A stretch of 64,000 nucleotides of DNA, from assembly GCF_007860075.1 (NCBI RefSeq), contig NZ_SJPP01000002.1:1054001-1118000 (forward strand). The letters run 5' to 3'. The DNA comes from Symmachiella macrocystis (GTDB lineage: Bacteria > Planctomycetota > Planctomycetia > Planctomycetales > Planctomycetaceae). Positions within the stretch are counted from its first letter, which is position 1. Each line of letters begins with the position of its first letter. The notes beneath the pieces were generated by a model, which made no database searches, was not told where the DNA came from, and saw only the letters and a program-made list of their open reading frames with translations. This document shows positions 25,159-34,750 of the stretch, piece after piece. A program made the position numbers and the translations under genes.

Positions 25159-26184
25159 ATGCTCACCACGACAATTTTCATCGCTGTATTGGTCGGATCG
25201 CTCCTCACAAATTTTTTACTGGAGGCAATCATCCTGTGGTTGGGCGCGCGGATGGCCAAAATCGAAGCGGCGACTATTAAGCGGGCACTCTGGGCGACCG
25301 TGCTGATATCAGCGGCCTATCTCGCGCTGATGGTACTGGCTTGGGTGACGACATCACTTCTTCCCCAGTTGCAAACCGTGATGGCGTTCACCATTCTGGC
25401 AGTGGCTTTCGCCGCTCCAGTTCTGATTATTTCTCGCGTGTTGCGTACGAAATGGTGGAAGTCGCTACTGATATGGATTCCCACTCTTGCCTCGACATTC
25501 CTGGTGCAAATCGCTCTGGCTTTCCCGGTCCGGGAACACCTCTTTGAGGCATTTACCTTACCCTCCAATTCGATGGCTCCCACCTTGATGGGGCCTCATT
25601 GGGAAGGCGTCTGCAAAGAGTGTGGCAGCCGCGCCGTCAGTTCTGCATACCAAATCATCGAGGGAGAACAACCTTCACCGCAGTTGATGATCTGCGTGGA
25701 CAATTTCCATGAATCCATGGTCGACAATTTCGACACTCATGTGCACCCGCAAGACCGTATCATCGCCAGTAAATATCTGTCGCCGCAGCGATGGGACATG
25801 ATCGTATTTCGCTACCCTGAAGATCCTGCGACTAGATACGTCATGCGGTTGGTCGGACTGCCGGGTGAGGAAGTTGTGATTCGCGACGGCGCCGTGTGGA
25901 TAGACGGAGCGAAACAACAGTTGCCAGAACATTTGCGAGGACTGAATTACATAACCAAAATTGAGCATTTCCTCGAACCAATGTCAGGGACTGTGGAGTT
26001 CCCGGCTCAACTTGCAGAAGACGAGTATTTTGTGCTCGGCGATTTTTCTTCGCGGTCCAAGGACTCGCGATTGTGGTATGAGGGTGCACCAGGTCATTCG
26101 AAATACGCAGTCCCGACCGATCACCTCGACGGTATCGTGACTCACACCTATTGGCCGCCGAGCCGCTGGCGCGTGTTTCGATAG
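25159..26184 (+). CDS. Signal peptidase I-like protein lacking the canonical lysine
   Basis: Several N-terminal membrane spans are followed by the S26 region: LPSNSMAPTL with the catalytic Ser138, HPQDRIIASKYLSPQRWDMI, a RYVMRLVGLPGEEVVIRDG block, and a late EYFVLGDFSSRSKDSRLW block. In type I signal peptidases the segment before VGLPG reads K-R with the general-base lysine; here Met229 takes that position. The enzyme may use another residue or be inactive. An additional cysteine pair (CKECGS) sits in a loop after the serine. An upstream in-frame ATG at 25111, directly after the previous stop, is an alternative start. Confidence 0.7.
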   Translation: MLTTTIFIAVLVGSLLTNFLLEAIILWLGARMAKIEAATIKRALWATVLISAAYLALMVLAWVTTSLLPQLQTVMAFTILAVAFAAPVLIISRVLRTKWWKSLLIWIPTLASTFLVQIALAFPVREHLFEAFTLPSNSMAPTLMGPHWEGVCKECGSRAVSSAYQIIEGEQPSPQLMICVDNFHESMVDNFDTHVHPQDRIIASKYLSPQRWDMIVFRYPEDPATRYVMRLVGLPGEEVVIRDGAVWIDGAKQQLPEHLRGLNYITKIEHFLEPMSGTVEFPAQLAEDEYFVLGDFSSRSKDSRLWYEGAPGHSKYAVPTDHLDGIVTHTYWPPSRWRVFR

Positions 26185-26206
26185 TGCGACGGTTGCGACT
26201 TCCCGA

Positions 26207-27802
26207 TCAGACGTTGACCGATTCGTCCGTGCGGGCGGGTGTGTCGATCGCCGCCAGTACGCGTACGATGTCCTTGAGCATCGCCGGCTTCTCGATAATG
26301 TGATCCGGTTGTGCTTTGTCGGTGAACCAGGCGCTGACTTCCTCGCGAGGCCAACCAGAAACGACGACGACCGGAAGGTCGGGACGTATGCGTTTGATGG
26401 TCGCCAGCACGACGGCGCCGTCCGTGCCGTTCATCCCCAGATCGGTGAAGACCACGTCATAGCTGTGCTGATGCACCATCTCCAAGCCAATGTCACCAGT
26501 GGCAGCCACCTTCAATTGGACACCGATTGCGTCAAACATCGTGGCGAATGCATCGCGAACAGCGGCATCGTCTTCGACATACAAACAACGCAATTCGGTC
26601 TTCGGTTCGTATGCCGCAGGCCTCTTGGCGATGGCCGCTTGGCAATTTTCAGCAATCGGTAATATGATGCGGAAGATCGAACCACGCTGCGGGGAGGTGT
26701 CAATCTCGATGTCTCCGCCATGTTGCAACACAATCCCGTGGCAGACGCTCAATCCGAGTCCCGAGTTTTCCTTTTTGGTACTGAAAAACGGTTCAAAGCA
26801 CCGTGCTGCCTGTTCGTCGGACATGCTGGTACCGGTGTCGATGACTTCTACGACGACGGATTCTTCCTGCTTAAACAATTTGAGCGTAATCACCCCACCA
26901 TCGGGCATGGCGTCGACGGCATTAAACAGAAGATTCGTCAGCACCGTCCGTAATTCAGCGGCGCTGCCTCTTACGGGCGGAACGTCCTCTAGATCCAACC
27001 GCACGTCCAGAGTGCAGCCTTGGAGTTGCGCCTCGTCCCGCCATTTGGGCCGGGTGAGTAGTGGAATTTGCGAGACGAGTTCTTTGAGCGAAACCAATTC
27101 GTTAGTCACAGTTACATCTTGACCGCGATAAAAATATCCCAGGCGTTTAATGACAGCTGCGGCATCGTTGGCCGCCTGCAGTGCGCATTCACATTGGCGA
27201 CGTTGTTCGACGGAGAGGTCGGAAATGGTGAGTAACGACTCGGTATAGGCGACCACGGGTGCCAGCGTATTGTTGAGATCGTGAGCGATTCCGCTGGCCA
27301 TTTCGCCCAAAGCGCTCAAGCGTTCCCGGCGGATATTCTGTTCCTGTGAGTCGTGCAGTTCGGCTAAGGCTGTTTCAAGTTGTCGGCTGGTTTGCTCCAG
27401 TGACCTGATCATCAAATAGACTAAAAACAAGCCGCTGCTAAACCATAATCCGGAAAGGATTTGTTCGATAAGCCGACGTGTTTGGCTGTTCTGCCCGACA
27501 ATCGCAAACTCATTCCAAGCGACGACATCCTCGGTAAATCCGAAGAACATTTCCAAGGTGATACTGACAACGAACACCAGAAATGTGGCGCGGATCGCCG
27601 TCGAAAGGCGCTTTTGGAGTGAATACTTCGCCAGCCAGGCAAAACAGATCACGCTGGAAATCAACCGTAGCAAGCTGACGTTCATGGGAGAAATCAGCTC
27701 AAATCTCTCGATGAACTTTAGCAAACAAATCCAACCTCCCAAGGCCAGGAAGATGCACATGGCTCTCCAGGCAAATTGAGAATCCTGTTTCGTCGAATTC
27801 AT
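26207..27802 (-). CDS. Hybrid sensor histidine kinase with C-terminal receiver
   Basis: Four or five membrane spans in the first 150 residues lead into a coiled coil and a HisKA domain (LSALGEMASGIAHDLNNTLA, phosphoacceptor His). A HATPase_c domain follows (LTNLLFNAVDAMPDGGVI, DTGTSM, GLGLSVCHGIVLQHGG) and then a receiver domain (LYVEDDAAVRDAF, phosphoacceptor in DVVFTDLGMNG, and a final lysine in IIEKPAML). This layout is typical of hybrid kinases passing phosphate through an internal receiver. No separate response regulator is adjacent. The frame can be read further upstream to 27889, but that part is a dispersed repeat, so I choose MNSTKQDSQFAWRAM, preceded by CCGAAGA. Confidence 0.9.
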   Translation of the reverse strand: MNSTKQDSQFAWRAMCIFLALGGWICLLKFIERFELISPMNVSLLRLISSVICFAWLAKYSLQKRLSTAIRATFLVFVVSITLEMFFGFTEDVVAWNEFAIVGQNSQTRRLIEQILSGLWFSSGLFLVYLMIRSLEQTSRQLETALAELHDSQEQNIRRERLSALGEMASGIAHDLNNTLAPVVAYTESLLTISDLSVEQRRQCECALQAANDAAAVIKRLGYFYRGQDVTVTNELVSLKELVSQIPLLTRPKWRDEAQLQGCTLDVRLDLEDVPPVRGSAAELRTVLTNLLFNAVDAMPDGGVITLKLFKQEESVVVEVIDTGTSMSDEQAARCFEPFFSTKKENSGLGLSVCHGIVLQHGGDIEIDTSPQRGSIFRIILPIAENCQAAIAKRPAAYEPKTELRCLYVEDDAAVRDAFATMFDAIGVQLKVAATGDIGLEMVHQHSYDVVFTDLGMNGTDGAVVLATIKRIRPDLPVVVVSGWPREEVSAWFTDKAQPDHIIEKPAMLKDIVRVLAAIDTPARTDESVNV

Positions 27803-27851
27803 TCTTCGGTTTCGTTTATTCTGATAAAGGCTTGAACGACCGGTCTGGTTA

Positions 27852-27934
27852 GAACCAGCTTCAAAACCTGGTCGTGTTTGTTCCGGCATCTTGCAAATCG
27901 GTGTCAGCGGGACGCGGCGGAGGGTTTTGAAACT
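27852..27934 (-). repeat. GTTTCAAAACC palindromic repeat upstream of histidine kinase
   Basis: On the minus strand this starts AGTTTCAAAACCCTC and ends CCAGGTTTTGAAGCTGGTTC; between lie GCGTCCCGCTGACACCGATT and CCGGAACAA. A second copy occurs at 60644-60729, in the same orientation relative to the gene that follows it. The ends are inverted repeats (TTTCAAAACC / GGTTTTGAA), so an RNA copy could fold into a hairpin. Confidence 0.75.
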
Positions 27935-28276
27935 ACATGAAGCGACTATCTAAACGATTTTAGACAATTCGCTCAACCATGATTCTCATCAAATACGAGA
28001 ATCAACAGAACTCGCGGACTTGCTTCAGCCTAGTCACCAAATACCTGTGTCATAGTTGACCTGCAAAATTCTAGATCTGGTCACAGGCTTGGACACGACG
28101 ATGCGTGTGGGTTGTCGGATTGGCTGCAAATCCCGATTTTCGATTCTTGGTGAAATTGACCTCTGTTCATTTTGGAGATCGGGAGCATGGATATCGTTGT
28201 AGTTTCTTGGTGTGATATAAGGCTGCGTGATACTCGCCATTTTTCGACACGACATCCGATTTATTAGATCGCCGCA
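27935..28276. other. Intergenic region between divergent genes
   Basis: This space separates the histidine kinase (minus) from the RDD gene (plus) and should hold both promoters. I see no convincing coding sequence and no clear consensus promoter. Confidence 0.4.
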
Positions 28277-28852
28277 ATGAGCCCTCGGCCGCGCGATACA
28301 AGTTTAGGATCCGGCGTTTATTTCAAATCCGAGGATTACATCGGACTCAGGAAACGGCTGGTGATATGGATTGTTGATTTGTCTGTCGTGGCAGCCTCAA
28401 TCATGATTTCGTTATTCATGGGATTTTTTGCCTCCCTAACTATCGGAAACGTCGAGCCCTATTTAACGCTCGCCTGTATGATTTGGATCTGGCTGTACAT
28501 GACCGCCATCAAGGCCTCGCCCTTGCGGACGCTCGGATATCGCGCGGTCGGTGCCAAAATCATTACGCTCCGCGGTGAACAGCCCTCGGTATTTCGTATG
28601 ACATTGCGATTTAGCCTGTGGTGTTTGGGTCTGAACTATCTGCTCTACGATTTGCTGTGGACAACCTTCGACGATGAGAGCCAAACGTTACACGACCGAT
28701 TTGCAGGAACTTGCGTTGTCAAAGCCAGCGCTAAACCGATCGGAACAGGAGAGGTCCACATCACACGCTATACGGCACTTGGCTACAACTTGGCTTATGA
28801 ACAGGTCTCTCACATCCGCCCGAAAGCGCAAGCGGCACAGCTGACCACTTGA
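28277..28852 (+). CDS. RDD-family membrane protein
   Basis: The 191-residue product has the RDD layout: an N-terminal YIGLRKRLVIWIVDLSVV segment (R and D of the family name), two membrane spans, PLRTLGYRAVGAKIITLRGE between helices, a third span, and DESQTLHDRFAGTCVV near the end. RDD proteins are small membrane proteins of mostly unknown role, some implicated in transport. The start follows a short AT-rich leader. Confidence 0.8.
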   Translation: MSPRPRDTSLGSGVYFKSEDYIGLRKRLVIWIVDLSVVAASIMISLFMGFFASLTIGNVEPYLTLACMIWIWLYMTAIKASPLRTLGYRAVGAKIITLRGEQPSVFRMTLRFSLWCLGLNYLLYDLLWTTFDDESQTLHDRFAGTCVVKASAKPIGTGEVHITRYTALGYNLAYEQVSHIRPKAQAAQLTT

Positions 28853-28892
28853 TGCGTGCGGGGGGACGCTTTCATGTCCCCTTTGTGCGACT

Positions 28893-31667
28893 TCATCTTG
28901 CGACCCAGATCGGCGACGCCCAGGCGATTGCGCCGTCATCTTGTAGCAACCGCACGTAATAGTAACTTTTTCCGGGCAATGGTGCGGGGTCATTGAAAGT
29001 GGTTTCCACCAACGGCGTGCCGGGGCGGAGGGTGTCGAGGACTTGGCCGTCGCGGATAATTTCAATATCGGTGATCGGAGCCGTCCCCTCGGCATGGATG
29101 GAGAGGGTTACGGTCTCCCCGGCGACTTGTGCCTCCTCGCCTATTAGGGCTTCGCCGATACGGACATCTAACCCGATGCGGTCGGTGGCGGCATAGGTGC
29201 GTCGCGCGCGAATGGCGTCGAACAACGCTTCCCGCGTTTTTTCTTTTGCCCAAACACAGGCGTAGGACATGTGCGTGGAAAGGTGATCGCTGGAGGCGAT
29301 GAAGCCGAGTTTGTATCCCTGATGCAAGGCATATTGCAACGAAGCTTCTTCTTTGACACGCGAATTGGGACGTTCATACGATTCGCGGAGTCCTTGAAAG
29401 ATCTCTGCCACCGGTTCGACTTGCGGATCATTGTAAGTCCATGTCCCGAGGTTGGCTTTGCGATCGTATTCAGGCGTGTGCGCTGCCGTCAGTGCATCGC
29501 CGCGTTCGCGCAGCCAAGGGTAGAGCGTGTCAGTGGGGTTATTGTCGGGACGTTTCAGTTTGCGACCGGCATACCAGTGATCGCTGCGGCTCACCTCCGC
29601 TCCACGGGTCAGAAAAAAGACATTACGATGCCCGCCGCCGTGCGTCATGTTGCTACGTTCGTAGGCATAGATCGGCACGTAGCGGCCTGGAATATGAAAC
29701 CGATCGGATGCCTTTTGCGTGCGCCACCAGGAGAAGGCGTCGACGTCGCGGGTGTGATCGGTGACTGCTAAAAAGTCGTGCTCGACCGCATCCAATGCAT
29801 AACGGTGCGCGTCGGTCAGACAGCCATCGAGCGTGGGCATGCAACGGCTGATATTTGTGTGACGGTGCAGGTCGCCGAAATAGACTTGGAACTCTTCGCC
29901 GCCACGGGTGATGGTCCAATCGATCTGCGGAGCGGGTTCGGCCGTGCCGGGTGGGTCAAGTTGGAGCGACTCGCAGGGAATCTCGGCGGCCGCTTCAGTG
30001 ATTGGGGGGAGTGCACCGGCGCGGACGGCGTATTTGCGATTGACCGAGGCAAAACGATTTCCTTCGGCCCAGGCGCATTGTAACGATCCGGCTGTTCCGG
30101 AAGCGGTCGCCACGTGTTGGTTTTGCCGGCCTTGGCTGTGTGGCAACTGTATCGGTTCTAACCAACCCTGCTCGGTATAAGTGGTGGCATAAATATTCCA
30201 CTGTGCTCCGAGCGGAGGATGTCGGCAAAAGCCTTGGCGGCAGATGCGGAACATCAACCACAGACGACCATCACCGTCGGTCGCCAACTGGGGCAAATCG
30301 TAATAGCGCGACGGTTTGCTGGTTGGATCTCGGTCGATGACGGCGATTTTTTCCGGCGGCAAGATCTGCGGCAGCGGCTCGGTAGGCTGCTCAAGCCTGC
30401 CGTTGTGGAGACAACGCAATTCCATGCGGCGCGATGCGTGCAGCGGTTCGGCGTAGCGGCCGTTTTCGATGGTGGGTCCGTTGCGAAAATCCTTGCCCCA
30501 ATTTGGCCCCGCAGCGTCATATGTCACCCAGACTTGGCCATCACTGGTGGCCAAGACATTGGCATGCGCTTCGAAGTCGGCGGATTGTGCGATGGCGATG
30601 CGTTCGCCGACAGAAATCTTGTCGCCCTTGGCGCCCTTGGCGGTCAGGCTCGTCAGATAGACGTCGTAGTTGCCGTTTTCATACGAATCAAAACCGACCC
30701 AGGCCCGGCCGTCGGCATCGACTGTGATCGACGGTTGCCATTGATTGGCCGGATTCGCTTCGACGACAAAATCCTTAGACCAGGTCTCACCGCTGCGGAC
30801 CTTGGTGTAAATATCGCCATTGCCATTGCGGAAGGATTGCCAGGCCACCCAAACGCGTCCGTCTGATCCCGCTGCGACGGAGAGTTGAAAATCGGTTCCC
30901 GTTGCAGTGGTCAGTCGTTGGGAACGCCAACCCCGTTCTTCGCGGACAGCGGTGTAAAGGTCCCAGTTCTTGTCGGTGCCGGAGGAACTCCAAAACGCGT
31001 TGAGTGTGCCGTTGATATTGAGCAGTTGCAGGTCAGCGACTTCGACGGCATCGGTGATCAACTCCGGTTTTTTCCCCGGCTTGTCGATGTTTTGAATCCA
31101 CAGCCGGTCGGTCTGTGCTGTTGTGTCGAAAGCAATCCATGCAACGTGGCGCTGCCCGTTGGCGTCGAGGGCGATGGCGGTGAAGTCGTCATCGGTTTCG
31201 GTTTGCGCGACCATTTTTTCATTGCCCAACGCATGCACTTCAGCCCGCCCATCAAGCAAGGACGTCGGCCGGCCAGCGGTGAGATTCGTCGGTGCGACCT
31301 CAAAGTCCCCCTGCTCGGTTGTGACCCGCAACAGCGTCTCGGGGGTGCATTGTAGTTTGACAAAGATCTCTCGCTGTGGCTCGGCGAATGAAACGCGTTT
31401 TCCTTGACTGACACCGGTTTTGATCTTCCAACTGCGCGTGTCGGCGTTAAGTTGATCGCCCACTTCCAGCATCGCTGCGGATACCTCTAGAATTTCGCCG
31501 CCATCCACTTCCAGACGACCATCCCAGGCAGCGGCCTGTTCATCAGCGCCGAAGACGATTTTCACTGTGATTGTCGTCGGACCATCATCCGTTGCCTTGC
31601 TGGAGGGTGCGAGCAGTATCACGACGATCATGATCGCCAGACAAACGACGGCAATGACAGCACGCAT
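28893..31667 (-). CDS. Secreted DUF3604 (PHP-like) protein
   Basis: The 924-residue protein starts with a signal peptide (MRAVIAVVCLAIMIVVILLA), followed by a beta-propeller-like region of Trp-containing repeats such as VWVAWQSFRNGNGDIYTKV and AWVGFDSYENGNYDVYLTS. The C-terminal half (from about residue 590) is DUF3604: VYFGDLHRHTNISRC, EHDFLAVTDHTRD, RYVPIYAYERS, HGGGHRNVFFL, ALTAAHTPEYD, and GFIASSDHLSTH. The histidines and aspartates are placed as in PHP-type metal-dependent hydrolases. The substrate is unknown. It is convergent with the RDD gene. Confidence 0.85.
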   Translation of the reverse strand: MRAVIAVVCLAIMIVVILLAPSSKATDDGPTTITVKIVFGADEQAAAWDGRLEVDGGEILEVSAAMLEVGDQLNADTRSWKIKTGVSQGKRVSFAEPQREIFVKLQCTPETLLRVTTEQGDFEVAPTNLTAGRPTSLLDGRAEVHALGNEKMVAQTETDDDFTAIALDANGQRHVAWIAFDTTAQTDRLWIQNIDKPGKKPELITDAVEVADLQLLNINGTLNAFWSSSGTDKNWDLYTAVREERGWRSQRLTTATGTDFQLSVAAGSDGRVWVAWQSFRNGNGDIYTKVRSGETWSKDFVVEANPANQWQPSITVDADGRAWVGFDSYENGNYDVYLTSLTAKGAKGDKISVGERIAIAQSADFEAHANVLATSDGQVWVTYDAAGPNWGKDFRNGPTIENGRYAEPLHASRRMELRCLHNGRLEQPTEPLPQILPPEKIAVIDRDPTSKPSRYYDLPQLATDGDGRLWLMFRICRQGFCRHPPLGAQWNIYATTYTEQGWLEPIQLPHSQGRQNQHVATASGTAGSLQCAWAEGNRFASVNRKYAVRAGALPPITEAAAEIPCESLQLDPPGTAEPAPQIDWTITRGGEEFQVYFGDLHRHTNISRCMPTLDGCLTDAHRYALDAVEHDFLAVTDHTRDVDAFSWWRTQKASDRFHIPGRYVPIYAYERSNMTHGGGHRNVFFLTRGAEVSRSDHWYAGRKLKRPDNNPTDTLYPWLRERGDALTAAHTPEYDRKANLGTWTYNDPQVEPVAEIFQGLRESYERPNSRVKEEASLQYALHQGYKLGFIASSDHLSTHMSYACVWAKEKTREALFDAIRARRTYAATDRIGLDVRIGEALIGEEAQVAGETVTLSIHAEGTAPITDIEIIRDGQVLDTLRPGTPLVETTFNDPAPLPGKSYYYVRLLQDDGAIAWASPIWVAR

Positions 31668-31925
31668 GAGGAGGGTTCCTCGTTAGGGGGCGTTTGGGCT
31701 TGTAGATTTTTTATTACTGAAATCGTGACACATTAGTCGGCCCACGGCAAGTCGACGGTGGGGCTGAGGATTGGGGAATGAGGCTTGAGGGTGTTGGTTG
31801 CTGGGGTGGAATGGCGACTACCTTTTTCCCTTGTCTGGGCCGTCGATTGCTGCGCTGCTTTGATTGTGGGATGATCGATTGGTTGAGACTCATTCCGCAC
31901 AGTTTATCCTAACGCCGATTCTGTC

Positions 31926-33149
31926 ATGCAAGAAACGTTACCTGCTCAAGATCTGGTGCTGATCGGCGCGGGGCATACGAATTTGCATATCGTACGCAAG
32001 TGGCGAGAGCGTCCGATTCCGCTTGTGCGCGTGACATTGATTTCCGCCTTTAACCGCGCGGCCTATAGTGGGATGTTACCGGGTACCTTGGCGGGGTTGT
32101 ATGAACTGCGGGAAATGGAGATCGACCTCGATCGACTTGCTGCTGCGAGCGGTGTGCGCGTGGTTTATGAAGAAGCGATTGGATTGGATTCCGGGCAACA
32201 ACAAGTCCTGTTGGCCAACCGGTCGCCGCTGCGGTACGACGTTGCTGCGATTGGCATTGGCTCGGTGCCGAAAATTCCGGACCCGTTGCAGCAACAACCT
32301 GCGGTACTGAGCATCAAACCGATGGCGACGTTTCACCACCGTTTGCGGGAACGGCTTGTGGAGGTGACGCAGGATGGAAACGAGAGCGCGACGGTGTCCG
32401 TCGTGATCGTGGGCGGCGGCGCAGCGGGGGTAGAAGTTTCGTTTTGCCTACACGAATATCTGGCCAAGCGGTTGATATCGGCTCAGCTGCATCTGATTGA
32501 TGCGGGCGATACAATTCTGCGGGGATACCTGCCCAAAATGCAGCAACTCGCTCGGGAGGAATTACAGCGACGTGAAATTGTGACGCATCTGCAACAACGC
32601 GTCGCGGATTTTGATGGCCGTCAATTGACCTTGGAAAATGGCCGGAGTCTCGCCGCGGATATTATCATCACCGCCACCACAGCTGCACCGCCGCCGGTGT
32701 TGAGCCACTTTGATTTGGCTAAGGCGGACGACGGTTTTCTGGCGACTCGCCCGACGTTGCAATCGACGAGCGCGGAGAATGTGTTTGTGGTGGGCGATAC
32801 GGCAACCTTCCCCGATAGTCCGGTTCCCAAAGCGGGCGTCTATGCGGTCCGGCAAGGGCCGGTGCTGTGGGAGAATCTCGAGCGGTCTTTTCAAAACCAG
32901 CCGTTTGAGGAATTCCATCCGCAGTCCAGTTTTTTGTCATTGCTGGCGACGGGCGACCACAAAGCGATCGGACAATACCACGGCCAAGCTTTCCATAGCC
33001 GCTGGGCTTGGAAATGGAAGGATTACTTGGATCGCAAATTCATGAAGCTGCATCAAGTTGACGACCCGCACCCGGAAAAAACCGCCAATGGGGACTCCTT
33101 GCCCCTCAATGGAGCGTCGAACGGCCAACTTGCGGATTCCAACCGGTGA
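31926..33149 (+). CDS. NAD(P)/FAD-dependent oxidoreductase (TIGR03169-like)
   Basis: The 407-residue flavoprotein begins DLVLIGAGHTNLHIVRKW, the FAD-binding Rossmann motif in the GAGHTN variant seen in the family often fused to selenophosphate synthase. A second dinucleotide site, VSVVIVGGGAAGVEVSFCL, lies near residue 160, and ENVFVVGDTATFPD near residue 280 completes the FAD site. It resembles type II NADH dehydrogenases and sulfide-quinone reductases but lacks their redox cysteine pair. No selD gene is fused or adjacent. Its electron acceptor is unknown. Confidence 0.75.
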   Translation: MQETLPAQDLVLIGAGHTNLHIVRKWRERPIPLVRVTLISAFNRAAYSGMLPGTLAGLYELREMEIDLDRLAAASGVRVVYEEAIGLDSGQQQVLLANRSPLRYDVAAIGIGSVPKIPDPLQQQPAVLSIKPMATFHHRLRERLVEVTQDGNESATVSVVIVGGGAAGVEVSFCLHEYLAKRLISAQLHLIDAGDTILRGYLPKMQQLAREELQRREIVTHLQQRVADFDGRQLTLENGRSLAADIIITATTAAPPPVLSHFDLAKADDGFLATRPTLQSTSAENVFVVGDTATFPDSPVPKAGVYAVRQGPVLWENLERSFQNQPFEEFHPQSSFLSLLATGDHKAIGQYHGQAFHSRWAWKWKDYLDRKFMKLHQVDDPHPEKTANGDSLPLNGASNGQLADSNR

Positions 33150-33398
33150 GACGGCCGGTTTGCGAACGGTACAGCGTTGTCGTGGGGCGCTCAAATGGGT
33201 ATTTTAGAGGAAATCCGCTTGGGATTTGCAACATCTCTGCCGTGGGCAGGGGATCAGACATAAAGAAGACGAACAGACGGTCAGGGTGCGCACGTCGTGT
33301 CCGTTCATTCTCCGCCAGGGAGTGGATCACGGTGTGCCGTTTTCGGAGCCCCGTGACCGTACTCGACGATTGAGGCTGCTAGCAGCCGGGAGCCGGCA

Positions 33399-34688
33399 AT
33401 GATATTTGGATTTGGAAAAAAAGACGACGACGAACCAACAGTTGACGAAGAGTATGATTACGTCAAATTCAAAGGGGCGACCAACGACCAAAATCCGAAC
33501 TTGGCCAAAGCCCAGCGATTGGTCGACGTAGGTCTGATTCCGGCCAAGGAACTGGTCACCGACGCTTTGCTGAGGCGTGCGGAAATGATGCGGATCGATC
33601 CTAAAGGTGCTCAGTCGCAATTGACGTTATATATCGACGGCCTGCCCTACTCCGGCGGACGCTTGGGCAAACAGGAAGCAAACGCCATCACGCAGATGCT
33701 GAAAATGTTGGCGGGGCTCAACGTGAAAGTCCGCGACAAAAAACAAGCGAGCGGTCTGCGGGCTGAGCTGGAGGGGTTTAAATACATCCTCGACATCGCC
33801 GTCACCCCGACGGCCAGCGGCGAGCGTTTGGTGATCCGCGTGCAAGATTTGTCGCACGAACTGATCACGCTGGAAGACCTGGGTGGTGACGAGGAGCTCA
33901 AACTGAAACTCCGTGAAGTTCTTTCGTCCAACGGTTTTTTGGGAGTCGCCGGACCGCCGAATTCCGGAACCACTTCGACTACGCACGGCGTGATGCGGGG
34001 CTTGGATCCTTATTTGAATCAGATGTTTTCCATGGGGGATCTTGGCCGCGATGAATTACCGAACATTACGGCGTTCGAATTCAATCCCGACGAAACCTTG
34101 AAGGAAGCAATGACGCGTTGCTTTCGGCAAGAAGCGGACATCATCTATCTCAACAAATTGACCGATGCGGAAACCACAAACACGTTTCTCAGTTTCCACA
34201 ACGAAGGAAAACTGGTTTCGGAATTCGCCGCCACCAATGCGGCCGCCGGTTTGGTGCAATTGGTCGAATGGACAAAAAGTCCACAAATGGTCGTCGATTC
34301 GGTGCGCGGCATTGTGAGCCAGTTGTTGATTCGCCGCTTGTGCGACGACTGCAAACAGGTCTTTCGTCCCAATCCCACATTCCTGGCCAAAGCGGGGTTG
34401 CCCAAGGATTTGACACAACTGTGCCGACGTGCTCCGCAAGGAGAGGAGTTCGATCCCTGCGAAGAATGCGATGCGTTGGGCTTTCAGGGACGGGTGGCGT
34501 TGTTTGAATTGATTGAAATGACCGACGGCATGAAAAAAGTCATTCTTGAAGACCCGACGACCGAAGCGATCCGCGCCCAAGCGAAAAAAGAAGGCATGCA
34601 CAGCCTGCAGCAGGACGGCTTGCGGCTGGTGGCCGAGGGTGTGACCAGTTTGGATGAACTACAGCGCGCGTTTCGCGCACGGCGGTGA
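33399..34688 (+). CDS. GspE/PilB-type ATPase homologue with degenerate ATP site
   Basis: The fold matches type II/IV secretion ATPases: an N-terminal domain, ELITLEDLGGDEELKLKLRE, the P-loop region GPPNSGTTSTTHG (residues 185-197), a Walker-B region DIIYLNKLTDAET, and a tetracysteine zinc motif CDDCKQVF...CEECDALGFQGR at 315-370. Two key residues are changed: the Walker A lysine is Thr191 and the Walker B glutamate is Lys253. The protein therefore probably cannot hydrolyse ATP and may be a regulatory or structural subunit. No other secretion or pilus genes lie in the window. Confidence 0.75.
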   Translation: MIFGFGKKDDDEPTVDEEYDYVKFKGATNDQNPNLAKAQRLVDVGLIPAKELVTDALLRRAEMMRIDPKGAQSQLTLYIDGLPYSGGRLGKQEANAITQMLKMLAGLNVKVRDKKQASGLRAELEGFKYILDIAVTPTASGERLVIRVQDLSHELITLEDLGGDEELKLKLREVLSSNGFLGVAGPPNSGTTSTTHGVMRGLDPYLNQMFSMGDLGRDELPNITAFEFNPDETLKEAMTRCFRQEADIIYLNKLTDAETTNTFLSFHNEGKLVSEFAATNAAAGLVQLVEWTKSPQMVVDSVRGIVSQLLIRRLCDDCKQVFRPNPTFLAKAGLPKDLTQLCRRAPQGEEFDPCEECDALGFQGRVALFELIEMTDGMKKVILEDPTTEAIRAQAKKEGMHSLQQDGLRLVAEGVTSLDELQRAFRARR

Positions 34689-34750
34689 CCCGGCACAACA
34701 GTACAAACTACCGGTGACGATCACAGACATTTAACCTAGGAACACATCAC

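Noticed and set aside
27803-27889. Upstream extension of the histidine kinase
   Set aside because: It is largely dispersed-repeat sequence, so it is not conserved protein.
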